Below, piece by piece: positions 38,668 through 48,860 of a stretch of DNA of 64,000 nucleotides. Source of the DNA: an uncultured cyanobacterium (lineage in GTDB: Bacteria > Cyanobacteriota > Cyanobacteriia > PCC-6307 > Cyanobiaceae); contig CAIQIA010000027.1 of assembly GCA_903871775.1 (NCBI GenBank), positions 1-64,000 on the forward strand, in the 5' to 3' direction. Position 1 is the first letter of the stretch, and each line of letters starts with the position of its first letter. Both the position numbers and the translations under genes were made by a program. The notes under the pieces were generated by a model, which was not told the origin of the DNA, did not search any database, and saw only the letters and a list, made by a program, of their open reading frames with translations.

Positions 38668-41600
38668 CGGCCCAGGCCCCGGCGGTCTCGACGATCGCCT
38701 CGGCCTCGAGCAGCAGCTGCCGCAAGCCGTCGAGCCGTTCCGGCGAGGCCCCCTCCCACAGCCCTCGATGGTGGGCCTCCAGTAGCCGTTCGGCCATGTC
38801 CCGCAGGGCCCAGGGGTTGCTGCGTTCCAGAAAGGTCCGCACCGCCGGCTGCTCCAGCCAGGCCTCGCAGATCGCCCCGTAGGCCCAGTCGGGCACCGCA
38901 TCGGTGCAGGCGTCGTAGGCGAACACGTAGTCGAGGCTGGCCGCCAGCTCGAAGCCGCCCTTGTAGCCGTGGCGCTGCATCCCCTCGATCCAGCGGGGGT
39001 TGAGCAGCCGGCTGCGGATCACCCGGTCGAATTCTCGCGTCAGCGGCCGGGGCCGGGGCCGCTCCGGTCGCGAATGATCGCCGAACCAGAGTGCGGGGCT
39101 GCGGCCCTGCACTCGCCGCACCGCCGCCGCCAGACCCCCCTGGAACTGGTAGTAGTCGTCGGAATCGAACAGGTCGTGTTCGCGGTTGTCCTGGTTGTGG
39201 AGCACCATCTGCACCCCCCTCAGGCGCTGCTCCAGCCCTTCGCGATCGGCCGTCACCTGATCGGCGGACCCATGGCGCCACTGGCCCCACTGCAGGAAGG
39301 CCTCCGCCAGGTCGTCGGCGTTCCGCCAGGCACCGCTGTCGATCAGCCCCTGCAGCCCCGCCCCATAGGCCCCCGGCGCCGAGCCGTAGACCAGGCAGCT
39401 GGCCTCATCGCCCACCAGCCGGTCGGCGATCACCAGCCAGTCGATCAGCTGCGGAAAGGCATCGCGGAAGAAGCCCGAGATGCGCACCGTCACCGACACC
39501 CGCGGCCGGCCCAGCACCGCCGTCGGGATCAGGGTCAGATCCACCATCCGACGGGTGGGGCCATCCCAGACCGGTTGCACCCCGAGCAGGGCCAGGGCCT
39601 GGGCCACGTCGTCACCGCCGTTGCGCATGGTGCTGGTGCCCCAGATCGACAGGGCCAGGTGGGTCAGATCGCACCCTTCCTGTTGCCGGTGTTCCTCCAG
39701 CAGGATGGCGGCACTGCGGCGCCCCAGGTCCCAGGCTGCCTCGGTGGGCAGTCCCCGCAGGTCCACGCTGTAGAAATTGCGTCCGGTCGGCAGCACATCG
39801 GGCCGGCCACGGGTGGGGGCCCCTGAGGGCCCGGCTTCCACCCGGCCGCCGGCGAGGGCCGTCGCCAGGGCCTGCCGTTCCGCCGCAGCGCAGGCCTGCA
39901 GCCGCGGCCAGAGATCCTGCAGCACCAGAGTCAGTTCGTCCTCCAGGGCCACGCCGGCCGCTCCGCCTGCCGGCACCCCCTCCACGGGCCCAGGCTGGCC
40001 GGCCAGCCGTTGCCGCAGCAGCGCCATCGCCCGCTCCTCCAGCAGGGCCACCCCATGGCCCAGGCAGCGGGCCCCCGGCAGCCCCAGGGCCTGCAGCCGC
40101 AGACGATCGGCCTCCGACAGGGGGTCCGATTCCTCACCAGCCCAGGGATCCAGGGCCAGGTCGAGCACCGCCGCCAGACGGCGGGTGAGCCCGAGGCGAC
40201 CGGGGCCCGGAGCGCGGGCCAGGGCCAGCAGCAGCTCCAGCTGGGCGTCGGCCGGGGGATCCTGGCCGTAGATGTGCAGCCCGGTGCGGATCTGGGCCTC
40301 CTTGAGTTCGCAGAGGTAGCCGTCCAGGCCCCCCAGGCGGTCCTCCAAGGTGCCCTGGCCGGCGACCGGCAGCTGCAGCTGCGTCAGGGCCTCCTCCAGC
40401 TGGCGCTGCAGGAGGGGCTGCTCGCGGCTCCCCAGCTCCCGCGCCTGCCAGAGCTGCTCGAGCAGCGCCTCGAGGCCGGCGAGGGCCCCGTGCAGGCCAG
40501 CGCGACCGAGGGGGGGCGTGAGGTGATCGAGGATCACCGCCTGGCTGCGGCGCTTCGCCTGGCTCCCCTCCCCTGGATCGTTGACGATGAACGGGTAGAG
40601 ATGGGGCAACGGGCCGAGGGCCAGGGCCGGAAAGCACCCCGACGACAGCCCCAGGCCCTTGCCCGGCAGCCATTCGAGGTTGCCGTGCTTGCCGAAGTGC
40701 ACCAGCACGTGGGCGTCGAAGGTCTGCCGCAACCACAGGTAGTGGGCCAGATAGGCGTGGGTCGGCGGCAGGTCGGGGCTGTGGTAGCTGAGGGCCGGGT
40801 CGCGGTCGTACCCCCGGGCCGGCTGAAGCAGCACCACCACCGAGCCCCAGCGCCGGCCGGCGATGGCGAAGCCTTCGGCATTCAGGCCGGGGTCCTGCTC
40901 CGGCAGCCCCCAGTGGCGTTCGAGCTCAGCCCGGGCGGCGGCGGGCAGGCTGTCGTACCAGGCCCGGTACGACGCCAGGGGGAGCCGGGCCAGGGGGGCC
41001 AGGTGGTCCGATTCAGGATCCGGCGTGCGTCCGTCCAGCAGGGCCCGCACCAGGGCGTCGCCATCCATCGGCAGGGGCTGGTCAGGCCCGCCGAGGTCGT
41101 GGCCGCTGCCCTGCAGCATGGACAGGGTGAGGGCCACCGAGGCGGGGGTGTCGAGCCCGACGCCGTTGGCCAGGCGGGCGTTGCGGGTGGGGTAGTTGGC
41201 CAGCACCAGCGCAACCCGCCGCTGGGCCGGCCCTGTTGCCTTCAATCGCAGCCAGCGTGCCGCCAGCTCGGCCACCCAGGCGAGGGCCTCGGGGTCGGCC
41301 CGGTGGCGGGTGAGGGCACAGCCGAGCCGCTCGTCGGCACAGGCCAGCTCCCTGAAGGCGACGATGCGGGTGGTGATGCGGCCATCGAGCTCGGGCAGGG
41401 CCACCTGCAGGCTCAGGTCGAGGGGCCCCAGGCCCACGGAACTCTGGAGCCACCGCTCGCGATCGCTGCCACTGCTCAGCAGCTGCAGCACCGGCACCCC
41501 CAGGGCCCGCCAGAGGGGGGCGCCGGCCGCCGCCTCATCGGCCCGCACCGAGGCGAAGCCCGTGGCGCACAGCACCAGGCCCACCCCCTCGCGCTGCAGC

Positions 41601-42322
41601 AACCGCCGCACCCCCTCCTGCACCGCCCCATCCCGCAGGCCGCTCACCAGCAGCACCCGCGGAACCAGGCCACGGCTGCGCAGGGCGCTGGCCGCCTCGG
41701 TGAGCAGCGCCGTGTCGCCGGCACTCCAGAGGGCCCGGTAGGCCAGCAGACCCACCCGGGGCCCCTCCTCCTGCCGCCAGTCCCAGGGCAACGGATCCGG
41801 CAGGGGATCGACGGTCGGGGGGCTGACGGGGGCCCCATCGAGCAGCCCCTGGCAGCAGTGCAGCACCCGGTCCATGTTGTCGGGCCCTCCCTCCCGCAGG
41901 GCCTGGCCCAGGGCCCGGGCGAGGTCGGGGATCACCGTGCCGAGGCTGATCAGGTCCTCCTCCCCTTCGGCGGTCCCGGAGAGCACCAGCAGCTGGCGGC
42001 CCGGGCGGGCCGCGGCCCAGTCCCGCAGGCGTTCGAGGCCATAGCTCCAGTGCCCGCGCCCGCCGAGCAGGCGCACCAGCACCAGGCGGGCGGCCGCCAC
42101 GGTGCTGCGCAGGTAGTGGTCGATGACCGCCGGGTGCTGCAGGGCCGCCAGGTTGAGGGCCCGCATCTCCAGGGATTGCCACCGCGGCTGGCGGAGCCGC
42201 TCGGCCAGCAGGCCCAGGTCGGTCTCGGCACTGCTGAGCAGCAACAGCGGAGCGGGCGGCTGCTCGATCAGGTCGCCAGCCCCGTCCGCTGGAGTCCCGG
42301 GCAGGGTGACGAGTCGATGCAT
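38651..42322 (-). CDS. cobN: Cobaltochelatase subunit CobN
   Basis: This 1223-aa protein is the large, metal-inserting subunit of the ATP-dependent cobaltochelatase, homologous to the magnesium chelatase H subunit. Features include DRVLHCCQGLLDG, WLPGKGLGLSSGCFPALALGPLPHLYPFIVNDPGEG, VDLRGLPTEAAWDLGRR, VTVRISGFFRDAFPQLIDWL and the end EAWLEQPAVRTFLERSNPWALRDMAERL. In cyanobacteria CobN is thought to pair with the ChlI/ChlD AAA+ subunits, since CobS/CobT are often absent; neither is seen here. It is divergent from ilvE-metH, and MetH needs cobalamin. Confidence 0.95.
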   Translation of the reverse strand: MHRLVTLPGTPADGAGDLIEQPPAPLLLLSSAETDLGLLAERLRQPRWQSLEMRALNLAALQHPAVIDHYLRSTVAAARLVLVRLLGGRGHWSYGLERLRDWAAARPGRQLLVLSGTAEGEEDLISLGTVIPDLARALGQALREGGPDNMDRVLHCCQGLLDGAPVSPPTVDPLPDPLPWDWRQEEGPRVGLLAYRALWSAGDTALLTEAASALRSRGLVPRVLLVSGLRDGAVQEGVRRLLQREGVGLVLCATGFASVRADEAAAGAPLWRALGVPVLQLLSSGSDRERWLQSSVGLGPLDLSLQVALPELDGRITTRIVAFRELACADERLGCALTRHRADPEALAWVAELAARWLRLKATGPAQRRVALVLANYPTRNARLANGVGLDTPASVALTLSMLQGSGHDLGGPDQPLPMDGDALVRALLDGRTPDPESDHLAPLARLPLASYRAWYDSLPAAARAELERHWGLPEQDPGLNAEGFAIAGRRWGSVVVLLQPARGYDRDPALSYHSPDLPPTHAYLAHYLWLRQTFDAHVLVHFGKHGNLEWLPGKGLGLSSGCFPALALGPLPHLYPFIVNDPGEGSQAKRRSQAVILDHLTPPLGRAGLHGALAGLEALLEQLWQARELGSREQPLLQRQLEEALTQLQLPVAGQGTLEDRLGGLDGYLCELKEAQIRTGLHIYGQDPPADAQLELLLALARAPGPGRLGLTRRLAAVLDLALDPWAGEESDPLSEADRLRLQALGLPGARCLGHGVALLEERAMALLRQRLAGQPGPVEGVPAGGAAGVALEDELTLVLQDLWPRLQACAAAERQALATALAGGRVEAGPSGAPTRGRPDVLPTGRNFYSVDLRGLPTEAAWDLGRRSAAILLEEHRQQEGCDLTHLALSIWGTSTMRNGGDDVAQALALLGVQPVWDGPTRRMVDLTLIPTAVLGRPRVSVTVRISGFFRDAFPQLIDWLVIADRLVGDEASCLVYGSAPGAYGAGLQGLIDSGAWRNADDLAEAFLQWGQWRHGSADQVTADREGLEQRLRGVQMVLHNQDNREHDLFDSDDYYQFQGGLAAAVRRVQGRSPALWFGDHSRPERPRPRPLTREFDRVIRSRLLNPRWIEGMQRHGYKGGFELAASLDYVFAYDACTDAVPDWAYGAICEAWLEQPAVRTFLERSNPWALRDMAERLLEAHHRGLWEGASPERLDGLRQLLLEAEAIVETAGAWAVSPGP

Positions 42323-42405
42323 GGCTCCATGTTCCCGCAGAACACCGCGGTAATGAACCGTGGGAATGAGAAGATCGGGCCCAGCCCGGGCTCCACAGTC
42401 CCCCC

Positions 42406-43323
42406 ATGACCACCTTCCTTCCTTACGCCTGGTTCGGTGGGCGCTGCGTCCCCTTCGCCGAGGCCACCCTGTCGGTGGCCACCCATGCGCTGCACTACGG
42501 CACTGGGGCCTTCGGCGGCATGCGCGTGCTGCCGAACCCCGACGATCCGGGCGAACTGCTGCTGTTCCGCGCCGATCGCCATGCCCGACGGCTGAGCCAG
42601 AGCGCCCGGTTGCTGCTGATCGAGCTCAGCGAGGAGACGGTGATGGCGGCGGTGACCGCGATGCTGCAGGCCAACCGGCCCACCAGCCCCAGCTATCTGC
42701 GGCCGTTCGTCTACACCTCCGACCTCGGCATCGCCCCGCGGCTGCACAACATCCAGACCGATTTTCTGGTGTACGGCATCGAACTGGGCGACTACCTCTC
42801 CCCCGAGGGGGTGAGCTGCCGCATCAGCAGCTGGACCCGCCAGGAAGACCGCTCCCTGCCCCTGCGGGGCAAGGTGAGCGGTGCCTACATCACCAGTTCG
42901 CTGGCCAAGACCGAAGCGGTCCGCAGCGGCTTCGACGAGGCCCTGATGCTCAACAGCCAGGGCAAGATCAGCGAGGCCAGCGGCATGAACCTGTTCATCG
43001 TCCGTGACGGCGTCCTCTACACCCCCGGCGTCGACCAGGACATCCTCGAGGGGATCACCCGGGCGAGCGTCATCGAACTGGCCCGTTCGATGGGCTTCAC
43101 CGTGGTGGAGCGTCCTGTCGACAAGACCGAGCTGTTCGTGGCCGACGAGGTCTTCCTCACGGGCACCGCCGCCAAGATCACGCCCGTCAGGCGCGTCGAG
43201 ACCACCGACCTGCCGGCAGCACGGCCGGTGATGGAATCCCTGCGGATGGCCATCACTCGCATCACCGAGGGTCGTGACCCTAACTTCTCCCACTGGGTGA
43301 CCCGTGTGAGGCTCGACGGATGA
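42406..43323 (+). CDS. ilvE: Branched-chain amino-acid aminotransferase (fold type IV)
   Basis: The 305-aa PLP enzyme makes Val, Leu and Ile from their keto acids with Glu. It starts [23 protein letters not shown] and has the PLP Lys in [19 protein letters not shown], plus [19 protein letters not shown] and [14 protein letters not shown] near the end. The fold-type IV signature is complete. It is linked to metH by an ATGA overlap; in this setting it may also supply methionine by transamination of 4-methylthio-2-oxobutanoate, which is inference. Confidence 0.95.
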   Translation: MTTFLPYAWFGGRCVPFAEATLSVATHALHYGTGAFGGMRVLPNPDDPGELLLFRADRHARRLSQSARLLLIELSEETVMAAVTAMLQANRPTSPSYLRPFVYTSDLGIAPRLHNIQTDFLVYGIELGDYLSPEGVSCRISSWTRQEDRSLPLRGKVSGAYITSSLAKTEAVRSGFDEALMLNSQGKISEASGMNLFIVRDGVLYTPGVDQDILEGITRASVIELARSMGFTVVERPVDKTELFVADEVFLTGTAAKITPVRRVETTDLPAARPVMESLRMAITRITEGRDPNFSHWVTRVRLDG

Positions 43324-46300
43324 CCGGCTTTCTTGAGCGGCTGCACGCCCCCGAGCGACCTGTGCTGGTCTTCGATGGCGCCACCGGCACCTCGCTCCAG
43401 CAGATGGACCTGACCGCCGAGGACTTCGGCGGCCCCGCCCTGGAGGGCTGCAACGAGAATCTGGTGCTCACCCGGCCCGACGTGGTGCAGGCGGTCCACC
43501 GTCAGTTCCTCGAGGTCGGCTGTGATGTGATCGAGACCGACACCTTCGGTGCCACCTCCCTGGTGCTGTCGGAGTACGACATCCAGGACCGGGCCTTCGA
43601 GATCAACCAGCGGGCGGCGGAACTGGCCCGCGAGATGGCCGATCGCTTCAGCACGCCTGACCATCCGCGGTTCGTCGCCGGCTCCATGGGGCCCACCACC
43701 AAGTTGCCCACCCTGGGCCATGTCGATTTCGACACGATGGCCGATTCGTTCGCTGAACAGGCCAGGGGCCTGCTGGCGGGCAACGTCGATCTGTTCATCG
43801 TCGAAACCTGTCAGGACGTGCTGCAGATCAAGGCCGCCCTCAGCGGCCTCGAGCGCGCCTTCGCCGAGACCGGTGAGCGGCGGCCGCTGATGGTGTCGGT
43901 GACGATGGAAACGACCGGCACGATGCTGGTGGGTTCCGACATCGCTGCGGTGGTGGCGATCCTGGAGCCCTTCCCCATCGACATCCTCGGGCTGAACTGC
44001 GCCACCGGGCCAGAGCAGATGAAGGAACACGTCCGCCATCTCTCGGCCCATGCCCCCTTTGTGGTGAGCTGCATCCCCAATGCCGGCCTGCCGGAGAACG
44101 TCGGTGGCGTGGCCCACTACAGGCTGACCCCCACCGAGATGAAGATGGCGTTGCACCATTTCATCGAAGACCTGGGTGTGCAGGTCATCGGTGGCTGCTG
44201 CGGCACCACCCCCGCCCACATCGGTGCCCTCGTCGAGCTGGCCCGCAGCATGCACCCGGCCCCGCGGCCGGTGCGCACCCCAGACCAGCGCCTGGCCCGC
44301 CCTCTGCTCAATGTCGAGCCATCGGCGGCCTCGATCTACGGCACCACCACTTACCACCAGGACAACTCCTTCCTGATCATCGGGGAGCGGCTCAATGCCA
44401 GCGGCTCTCGCAAGGTACGGGAACTGCTGAACGACGAGGACTGGGATGGTCTGGTGGCGGTGGCCCGCAGCCAGGTCAAGGAGAACGCCCACATCCTTGA
44501 TGTCAACGTTGACTATGTCGGCCGTGACGGCGAGCGCGACATGCACGAGCTGGTCAGCCGGCTGGTGACGAACGTGAATCTGCCGCTGATGCTCGATTCC
44601 ACCGAGTGGCAGAAGATGGAGGCCGGCCTGAAGGTCGCCGGTGGCAAATGTCTGCTCAACTCCACCAACTACGAAGATGGCGACGAGCGCTTTTTCCGGG
44701 TGCTTGAACTGGCCCGCCACTACGGCGCCGGGGTGGTGGTCGGCACCATCGATGAAGAGGGCATGGCCCGCACGGCCGAGCGCAAGCTGGCCATCGCCCG
44801 ACGGGCTTACAACGATGCCCTGCGCTTCGGCATCCCGGCCCATGAGATCTTCTACGACCCCCTGGCGCTGCCGATCTCCACGGGCATCGAGGAAGACCGC
44901 CGCAACGGCTGCGAGACGATCGAGGCCATCCGCCGCATCCGCACCGAACTGCCGGGGGTGCACGTGGTGCTCGGCGTCAGCAACATCAGCTTCGGGTTGT
45001 CACCGGCGGCCCGGATCGTGCTCAACTCGGTCTTTCTGCACGACTGCTGCGAGGCCGGCATGGATGCCGCCATCGTCAGCCCCGCCAAGATCCTGCCCCT
45101 GGCGCGCATCGGCGACGAGGAACAGCAGGTGTGCCGTGATCTGATCGCCGACCGCCGGCGCTTCGAGAACGGCGTCTGCACCTATGACCCCCTGACGCGT
45201 CTGACCGAACTGTTCGAGGGGGTCAGCAGCCGCGATGCCCGCAGCGCCGGTCCCTCCCTGGCCGATCTGCCGGTGGAGGAGAGGCTCAAGCAGCACATCA
45301 TTGACGGCGAACGCATGGGCCTTGAAACGGCCCTGCAGGAAGGTCTGGAGCGATATCAGCCCCTGGAGATCGTCAACACGTTCCTGCTCGACGGCATGAA
45401 GGTGGTGGGCGAACTGTTCGGTTCAGGCCAGATGCAGCTTCCCTTCGTGCTTCAGAGCGCCGAGACGATGAAGTCGGCGGTGGCTTTTCTTGAGCCGCAC
45501 ATGGAGAAGAGCGAGGGGCAGAACACAGCCAAGGCCCGTTTTCTGATTGCCACCGTCAAGGGAGATGTTCACGATATCGGCAAGAACCTGGTCGACATCA
45601 TCCTCACCAACAACGGCTACGAAGTGATCAATCTTGGCATCAAGCAGAGTGTCGAGGCGATCATCGAAGCGCAGCAGGAACACCAGGCCGACTGCATCGC
45701 CATGAGTGGTCTGCTGGTCAAGTCGACAGCGTTCATGAAGGAGAACCTCGCCGCCTTCAACGAGGCCGGCATCCACGTTCCGGTGATTCTCGGGGGCGCC
45801 GCCCTGACCCCGCGTTTCGTTCAGCACGACTGCCGCCAGGTGTACGAGGGACAGGTGATCTACGGCCGCGATGCCTTCACTGACCTCCGCTTCATGGATG
45901 CCTACGTTGAGGCCCGGCGCGAGGGTCAGTGGGACGATCGCCGTGGCTTTCTCGCTGCCGTGCCCGCAGGGCTCGGTCTGGAGCCCGCCGCGGCCACGGA
46001 TGACCACGGGGCGACGGCTCCCCCCGGTCCGTCGTCCGTGGGTGACGGCGAGGTCGCCGCTGGTGGCGCGGCTCTGCCCCCCACCAGCACCGATCGCTCG
46101 GAGGTGGTCCCCGAGGAATCCGCCCTGGAGCCACCGTTCTGGGGGCCCCGGATCCTCGAGGAGTCGGCCATCCCCCTTGAGGAGGTGTTCGCCTACCTCG
46201 ACCGGCAGGCCCTCTTCGCCGGCCAGTGGCAGATGCGCAAGCCCCAGGAGCAGAGCCGTGAGGACTACGAGGCCGACCTGCGCCGTCGGGCCGAACCGGT

Positions 46301-46928
46301 GCTCCAGGAGTGGATGGACCGGGCCCGGCAGGAGGGCCTCCTGACCCCCCGGGTGGCCTACGGCTACTTCCCCTGCGGGCGTGAGGGCAATGCGGTGGTG
46401 GTCTTCGATCCTGACGACCGCCGCCGGCCCCTCGGACGCTTCGAGCTGCCCCGCCAACGGGGGGGCAACCGCTACTGCATCGCCGATTTCTACCGCGACC
46501 TCCGCGACGGGCTCCCCACCGACGTGATCCCGATGCAGGCCGTGACCATGGGGGCCCGTGCCAGCCAGGTGGCCCAGGAGCTGTTCGCCGCCGATCGCTA
46601 CAGCGACTACCTCTACTTCCACGGTCTGGGGGTGCAGATGGCCGAGGCCCTGGCCGAATGGACCCACGCCCGCATCCGCCGGGAGCTGGGGTTCGGCGAT
46701 CAGGAACCCATGGCCCTGCGGGATGTGCTCGCCCAGCGGTACCGCGGCAGCCGTTATTCGTTCGGCTACCCGGCCTGCCCCAACGTGGCCGATTCACGAC
46801 CCCAGCTCGAATGGCTGCAGGCCGACCGGATCGGCCTGCGGATGGACGACAGCGACCAGCTCGAACCCGAGCAGAGCACCACGGCCCTGGTGGCCCTCCA
46901 CAGCCGCGCCCGCTACTTCAGCGCCTGA
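43320..46928 (+). CDS. metH: Cobalamin-dependent methionine synthase
   Basis: This 1202-aa protein has all four MetH modules. The homocysteine domain has zinc Cys residues in [11 protein letters not shown] and [11 protein letters not shown]. The methyltetrahydrofolate domain starts [16 protein letters not shown]. The cobalamin domain carries [21 protein letters not shown] with the base-off His (DVHDIG, about 752). The C-terminal AdoMet activation domain includes [17 protein letters not shown] and [17 protein letters not shown] low-complexity Ala/Pro/Gly-rich linker (about 878-940) joins the cobalamin and activation domains, longer than I would expect. It overlaps ilvE by ATGA; the cobalt chelatase gene cobN is divergently encoded upstream. 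Confidence 0.97.
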   Translation: MTGFLERLHAPERPVLVFDGATGTSLQQMDLTAEDFGGPALEGCNENLVLTRPDVVQAVHRQFLEVGCDVIETDTFGATSLVLSEYDIQDRAFEINQRAAELAREMADRFSTPDHPRFVAGSMGPTTKLPTLGHVDFDTMADSFAEQARGLLAGNVDLFIVETCQDVLQIKAALSGLERAFAETGERRPLMVSVTMETTGTMLVGSDIAAVVAILEPFPIDILGLNCATGPEQMKEHVRHLSAHAPFVVSCIPNAGLPENVGGVAHYRLTPTEMKMALHHFIEDLGVQVIGGCCGTTPAHIGALVELARSMHPAPRPVRTPDQRLARPLLNVEPSAASIYGTTTYHQDNSFLIIGERLNASGSRKVRELLNDEDWDGLVAVARSQVKENAHILDVNVDYVGRDGERDMHELVSRLVTNVNLPLMLDSTEWQKMEAGLKVAGGKCLLNSTNYEDGDERFFRVLELARHYGAGVVVGTIDEEGMARTAERKLAIARRAYNDALRFGIPAHEIFYDPLALPISTGIEEDRRNGCETIEAIRRIRTELPGVHVVLGVSNISFGLSPAARIVLNSVFLHDCCEAGMDAAIVSPAKILPLARIGDEEQQVCRDLIADRRRFENGVCTYDPLTRLTELFEGVSSRDARSAGPSLADLPVEERLKQHIIDGERMGLETALQEGLERYQPLEIVNTFLLDGMKVVGELFGSGQMQLPFVLQSAETMKSAVAFLEPHMEKSEGQNTAKARFLIATVKGDVHDIGKNLVDIILTNNGYEVINLGIKQSVEAIIEAQQEHQADCIAMSGLLVKSTAFMKENLAAFNEAGIHVPVILGGAALTPRFVQHDCRQVYEGQVIYGRDAFTDLRFMDAYVEARREGQWDDRRGFLAAVPAGLGLEPAAATDDHGATAPPGPSSVGDGEVAAGGAALPPTSTDRSEVVPEESALEPPFWGPRILEESAIPLEEVFAYLDRQALFAGQWQMRKPQEQSREDYEADLRRRAEPVLQEWMDRARQEGLLTPRVAYGYFPCGREGNAVVVFDPDDRRRPLGRFELPRQRGGNRYCIADFYRDLRDGLPTDVIPMQAVTMGARASQVAQELFAADRYSDYLYFHGLGVQMAEALAEWTHARIRRELGFGDQEPMALRDVLAQRYRGSRYSFGYPACPNVADSRPQLEWLQADRIGLRMDDSDQLEPEQSTTALVALHSRARYFSA

Positions 46929-46934
46929 TGGTGG

Positions 46935-46955
46935 TCCCGGCGCCCCCCGCCGGGA
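46935..46955 (+). terminator. Hairpin downstream of metH
   Basis: TCCCGGCG and CGCCGGGA form an 8-bp perfect stem with a 5-base loop, starting 7 bp after the metH stop. No T-tract follows, so it may be a weak or attenuating terminator or an mRNA 3'-end stabiliser. Confidence 0.45.
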
Positions 46956-46987
46956 TGGCAGGCTGGCCCGGCCCCTGTCCTGTTCCC

Positions 46988-47260
46988 ATGGCCATCCAAG
47001 GTCCCGACGGCGTTGATGCCGCCATTGCCGCCGGGGTTGACCTCGACGGTTCCCCCCTGCCTGCGGCGATGCTCGGCCTCTACCAGGAGGTGATGGCCCT
47101 CGAGGCGGCCCGCACCCGCAGCGGTGTGACCAAGTCGATGCGCAACCGTATCGTCCGCACCGGCAGCAAGCACCTGGACCAGGCCACCCTCGACGCCCGT
47201 CTGAAAGAGGCCGGCTGGGAGGGTCTCAAGCCGAAGGAGATCGCCTTCTTCTACGGCTGA
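46988..47260 (+). CDS. Small conserved-looking cyanobacterial protein
   Basis: The 90-aa protein begins MAIQGPDGVDAAIAAGVDLDG and continues LGLYQEVMALEAARTRSGVTKSMRNRIVRTGSKHLDQATL, ending WEGLKPKEIAFFYG. It reads as a compact, mostly helical, conserved picocyanobacterial protein. I know no function. The ATG at 46988 follows the metH hairpin by 32 bp. Confidence 0.8.
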   Translation: MAIQGPDGVDAAIAAGVDLDGSPLPAAMLGLYQEVMALEAARTRSGVTKSMRNRIVRTGSKHLDQATLDARLKEAGWEGLKPKEIAFFYG

Positions 47261-47265
47261 AGCGC

Positions 47266-47290
47266 CGTCAGGACGTAGCCCGTCAGGACG
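47266..47290. repeat. 15-bp-spaced direct repeat spanning a stop codon
   Basis: CGTCAGGACG occurs at 47266-47275 and 47281-47290 (15-bp period). The second copy holds the stop (minus-strand TGA, 47283-47285) of the leftward acidic-protein gene; the first supplies a second in-frame TGA 15 bp further on. Confidence 0.75.
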
Positions 47291-47516
47291 CGGCGCCGAC
47301 CTCTTCCAGCGCTTCGATCACCTCCTCCTGGAAGGCATCCAGATCATCGGAGTCCGACAGATCAACGCCTTCACCGGCGGCGTTCTGGGTCAGCTCGCGG
47401 AAGTGGTCGGCGCCTTCGCCATTGGCCAGAAACTCGATGACGGAGGTCTCGCCACTCTCCTGGAAGGCCTGCACGAGAGCCAGGAAGGCCGCATCTTCGG
47501 TGAAATCCCAGCTCAT
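47283..47516 (-). CDS. Small acidic protein, unknown
   Basis: The 77-aa protein begins MSWDFTEDAAFLALVQAFQESGE and is strongly acidic (DLSDSDDLDAFQEEVIEALEEV). It has predicted helices and no Cys. The start at 47516 is preferred to longer in-frame forms that read into the divergent intergenic region. It is convergent with the 90-aa gene. The composition resembles small regulatory or chaperone-like proteins, but I recognise no family. Confidence 0.65.
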   Translation of the reverse strand: MSWDFTEDAAFLALVQAFQESGETSVIEFLANGEGADHFRELTQNAAGEGVDLSDSDDLDAFQEEVIEALEEVGAAS

Positions 47517-47670
47517 CGGTTCGTCGCGCTCGGGGCAGTGGTGGACAACAGGGGGGGATGGGCCAGCCATCGCCTGATGACCCATAGCGTGCCCCCCCCC
47601 GAGTCCGTCAAGTCCGGCCGCCCGTTTGGTCGCCACTGCTGCACACTGGGGGCCTTGACGAGCGTCGCCG

Positions 47671-48147
47671 ATGTCCGCCGCCCCATCGCCGCAGACCCCC
47701 GGCCTGGAGCTGAACGTGCTCGGCACCCCCCTGCAGCTCTGCAGCTGCCGGCCGCTGACCGGCTGGACCCGCGACGGCTTCTGCCGCCACCACGATGCCG
47801 ACCACGGCCGGCACACGGTCTGTGCCGTCATGACCGAGACGTTCCTGAGCTACAGCCGTGCCCAGGGCAACGACCTCAGCACGCCGCGACCAGAGTTCTC
47901 CTTCCCCGGCCTGCGCCCCGGTGATGGCTGGTGCGTCTGTGCCGCCCGCTGGCAGCAGGCCTACTGGGACGGTGTTGCGCCGGGGGTGCGGCTGGAAGCG
48001 TGCGCCGCCAGTGCCCTCGAGGTGGTCTCCCTCGACCACCTGCGCGAACACGCGGTCGCCGACGACCCCGAAGCCGGGGCTTCACCAGGGGATGGGGCTT
48101 CCGTCCCAGGCCAGGAAGGCCCCGCTGCCCTCGACGGACTGGGTTGA
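47671..48147 (+). CDS. DUF2237 family protein
   Basis: This 158-aa protein matches DUF2237: LNVLGTPLQLCSCRPLTGWTRDGFCR near the N-terminus, HTVCAVMTETFLSYSRAQGNDLSTPRPEFSFPGL in the middle and GDGWCVCAARWQQAYWDGVAP and HLREHAV at the end. Conserved Cys residues are intact. Function is not known. Its last 66 bp overlap the convergent SDR gene. Confidence 0.9.
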   Translation: MSAAPSPQTPGLELNVLGTPLQLCSCRPLTGWTRDGFCRHHDADHGRHTVCAVMTETFLSYSRAQGNDLSTPRPEFSFPGLRPGDGWCVCAARWQQAYWDGVAPGVRLEACAASALEVVSLDHLREHAVADDPEAGASPGDGASVPGQEGPAALDGLG

Positions 48148-48834
48148 AAGCACATCCAGGAGCTGGTGGGCTGCCCGTTCCGGGCTGAAGAGCTTCTCGG
48201 GGGATACACCGCCGCTGAAGGGCTCAGACAGCGCCGTCTCGGTGGTGCCCGGGTGCAGCAGGGTCACGGTGACCGCCGGCCGCCGGCGTCGCCATTCCAG
48301 CGCCAGGGTGTGCAGCAGCTGGTTCTGGGCCGCCTTCGCGGCCCGGTAGGCGTACCAGCCGCCGAGGCGGTTGTCGCCGATGCTGCCCACCCGCGCCGAG
48401 AGGCTGGCGAACCAGGCGGGCTGGCCGTGGCCCAGGGCGTCCTCCACGGCCCGGGCCAGCAGGATCGGCCCGAAGGCGTTGACCGCGAAGGCCTGCTCCA
48501 GCCCCCGGCGGCCCACCGCCTGCAGGCGCTTCTCAGGGCCGAGGCCGTCACTGTGGAGCCAGCCGGCGGTGTTGATCACCAGGCGCAGGGGCGGTGCCTG
48601 GCGCAGACGCTGCCGCAGGTCGTCGAGGTGGGCGTCGTCGCAGAGGTCCAGCGGGGGATCGCTGCTGCGACCCAGATGGAGCAGTTGCAGCCCGGGGGTC
48701 CGGGCGGCCAGGGCCCCGGCGAGGGCGTTGCCGATGCCACCGCGCCCCACCACCAGGGCCAGCCCGTCGAGGGAGCCCCAGTCACCGGTGGAGACGCTGT
48801 GGATCATGGGGCGAACAGGCACCGTCTGGCGCAT
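48082..48834 (-). CDS. Short-chain dehydrogenase/reductase
   Basis: This protein of about 250 aa has the Rossmann glycine motif ALVVGRGGIGNALAGALA, the LRLVINTAGWLHSDG (NxAG) block, the FASLSARVGSIGDN (catalytic Ser) block and YAYRAAK (YxxxK). The glycine motif is slightly unusual (GRGGIGN in place of GxxxGxG with a Ser/Ala step). It resembles CsgA-type SDRs encoded in many cyanobacteria. The substrate is unknown. In-frame starts at 48849 (GTG) and 48807 are alternatives. It overlaps convergent DUF2237 by 66 bp and is divergent from gpsA (26 bp). Confidence 0.85.
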   Translation of the reverse strand: MRQTVPVRPMIHSVSTGDWGSLDGLALVVGRGGIGNALAGALAARTPGLQLLHLGRSSDPPLDLCDDAHLDDLRQRLRQAPPLRLVINTAGWLHSDGLGPEKRLQAVGRRGLEQAFAVNAFGPILLARAVEDALGHGQPAWFASLSARVGSIGDNRLGGWYAYRAAKAAQNQLLHTLALEWRRRRPAVTVTLLHPGTTETALSEPFSGGVSPEKLFSPERAAHQLLDVLSTQSVEGSGAFLAWDGSPIPW

Positions 48835-48860
48835 GATGGCGCCGTTCACGACAGCTGCGC

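Noticed and set aside
42323-42405. Cobalamin riboswitch between cobN and ilvE-metH
   Set aside because: 83 bp is too short for the element and no B12-box-like sequence is evident.
40010-42409. 799-codon open frame on the plus strand antisense to cobN
   Set aside because: No domain or RBS; rich in Gln/Arg/Pro as expected for a shadow of a high-GC gene.
43017-44963. 648-codon minus-strand frame opposite ilvE and metH
   Set aside because: Shadow of two confidently identified genes; repetitive composition and no motif.
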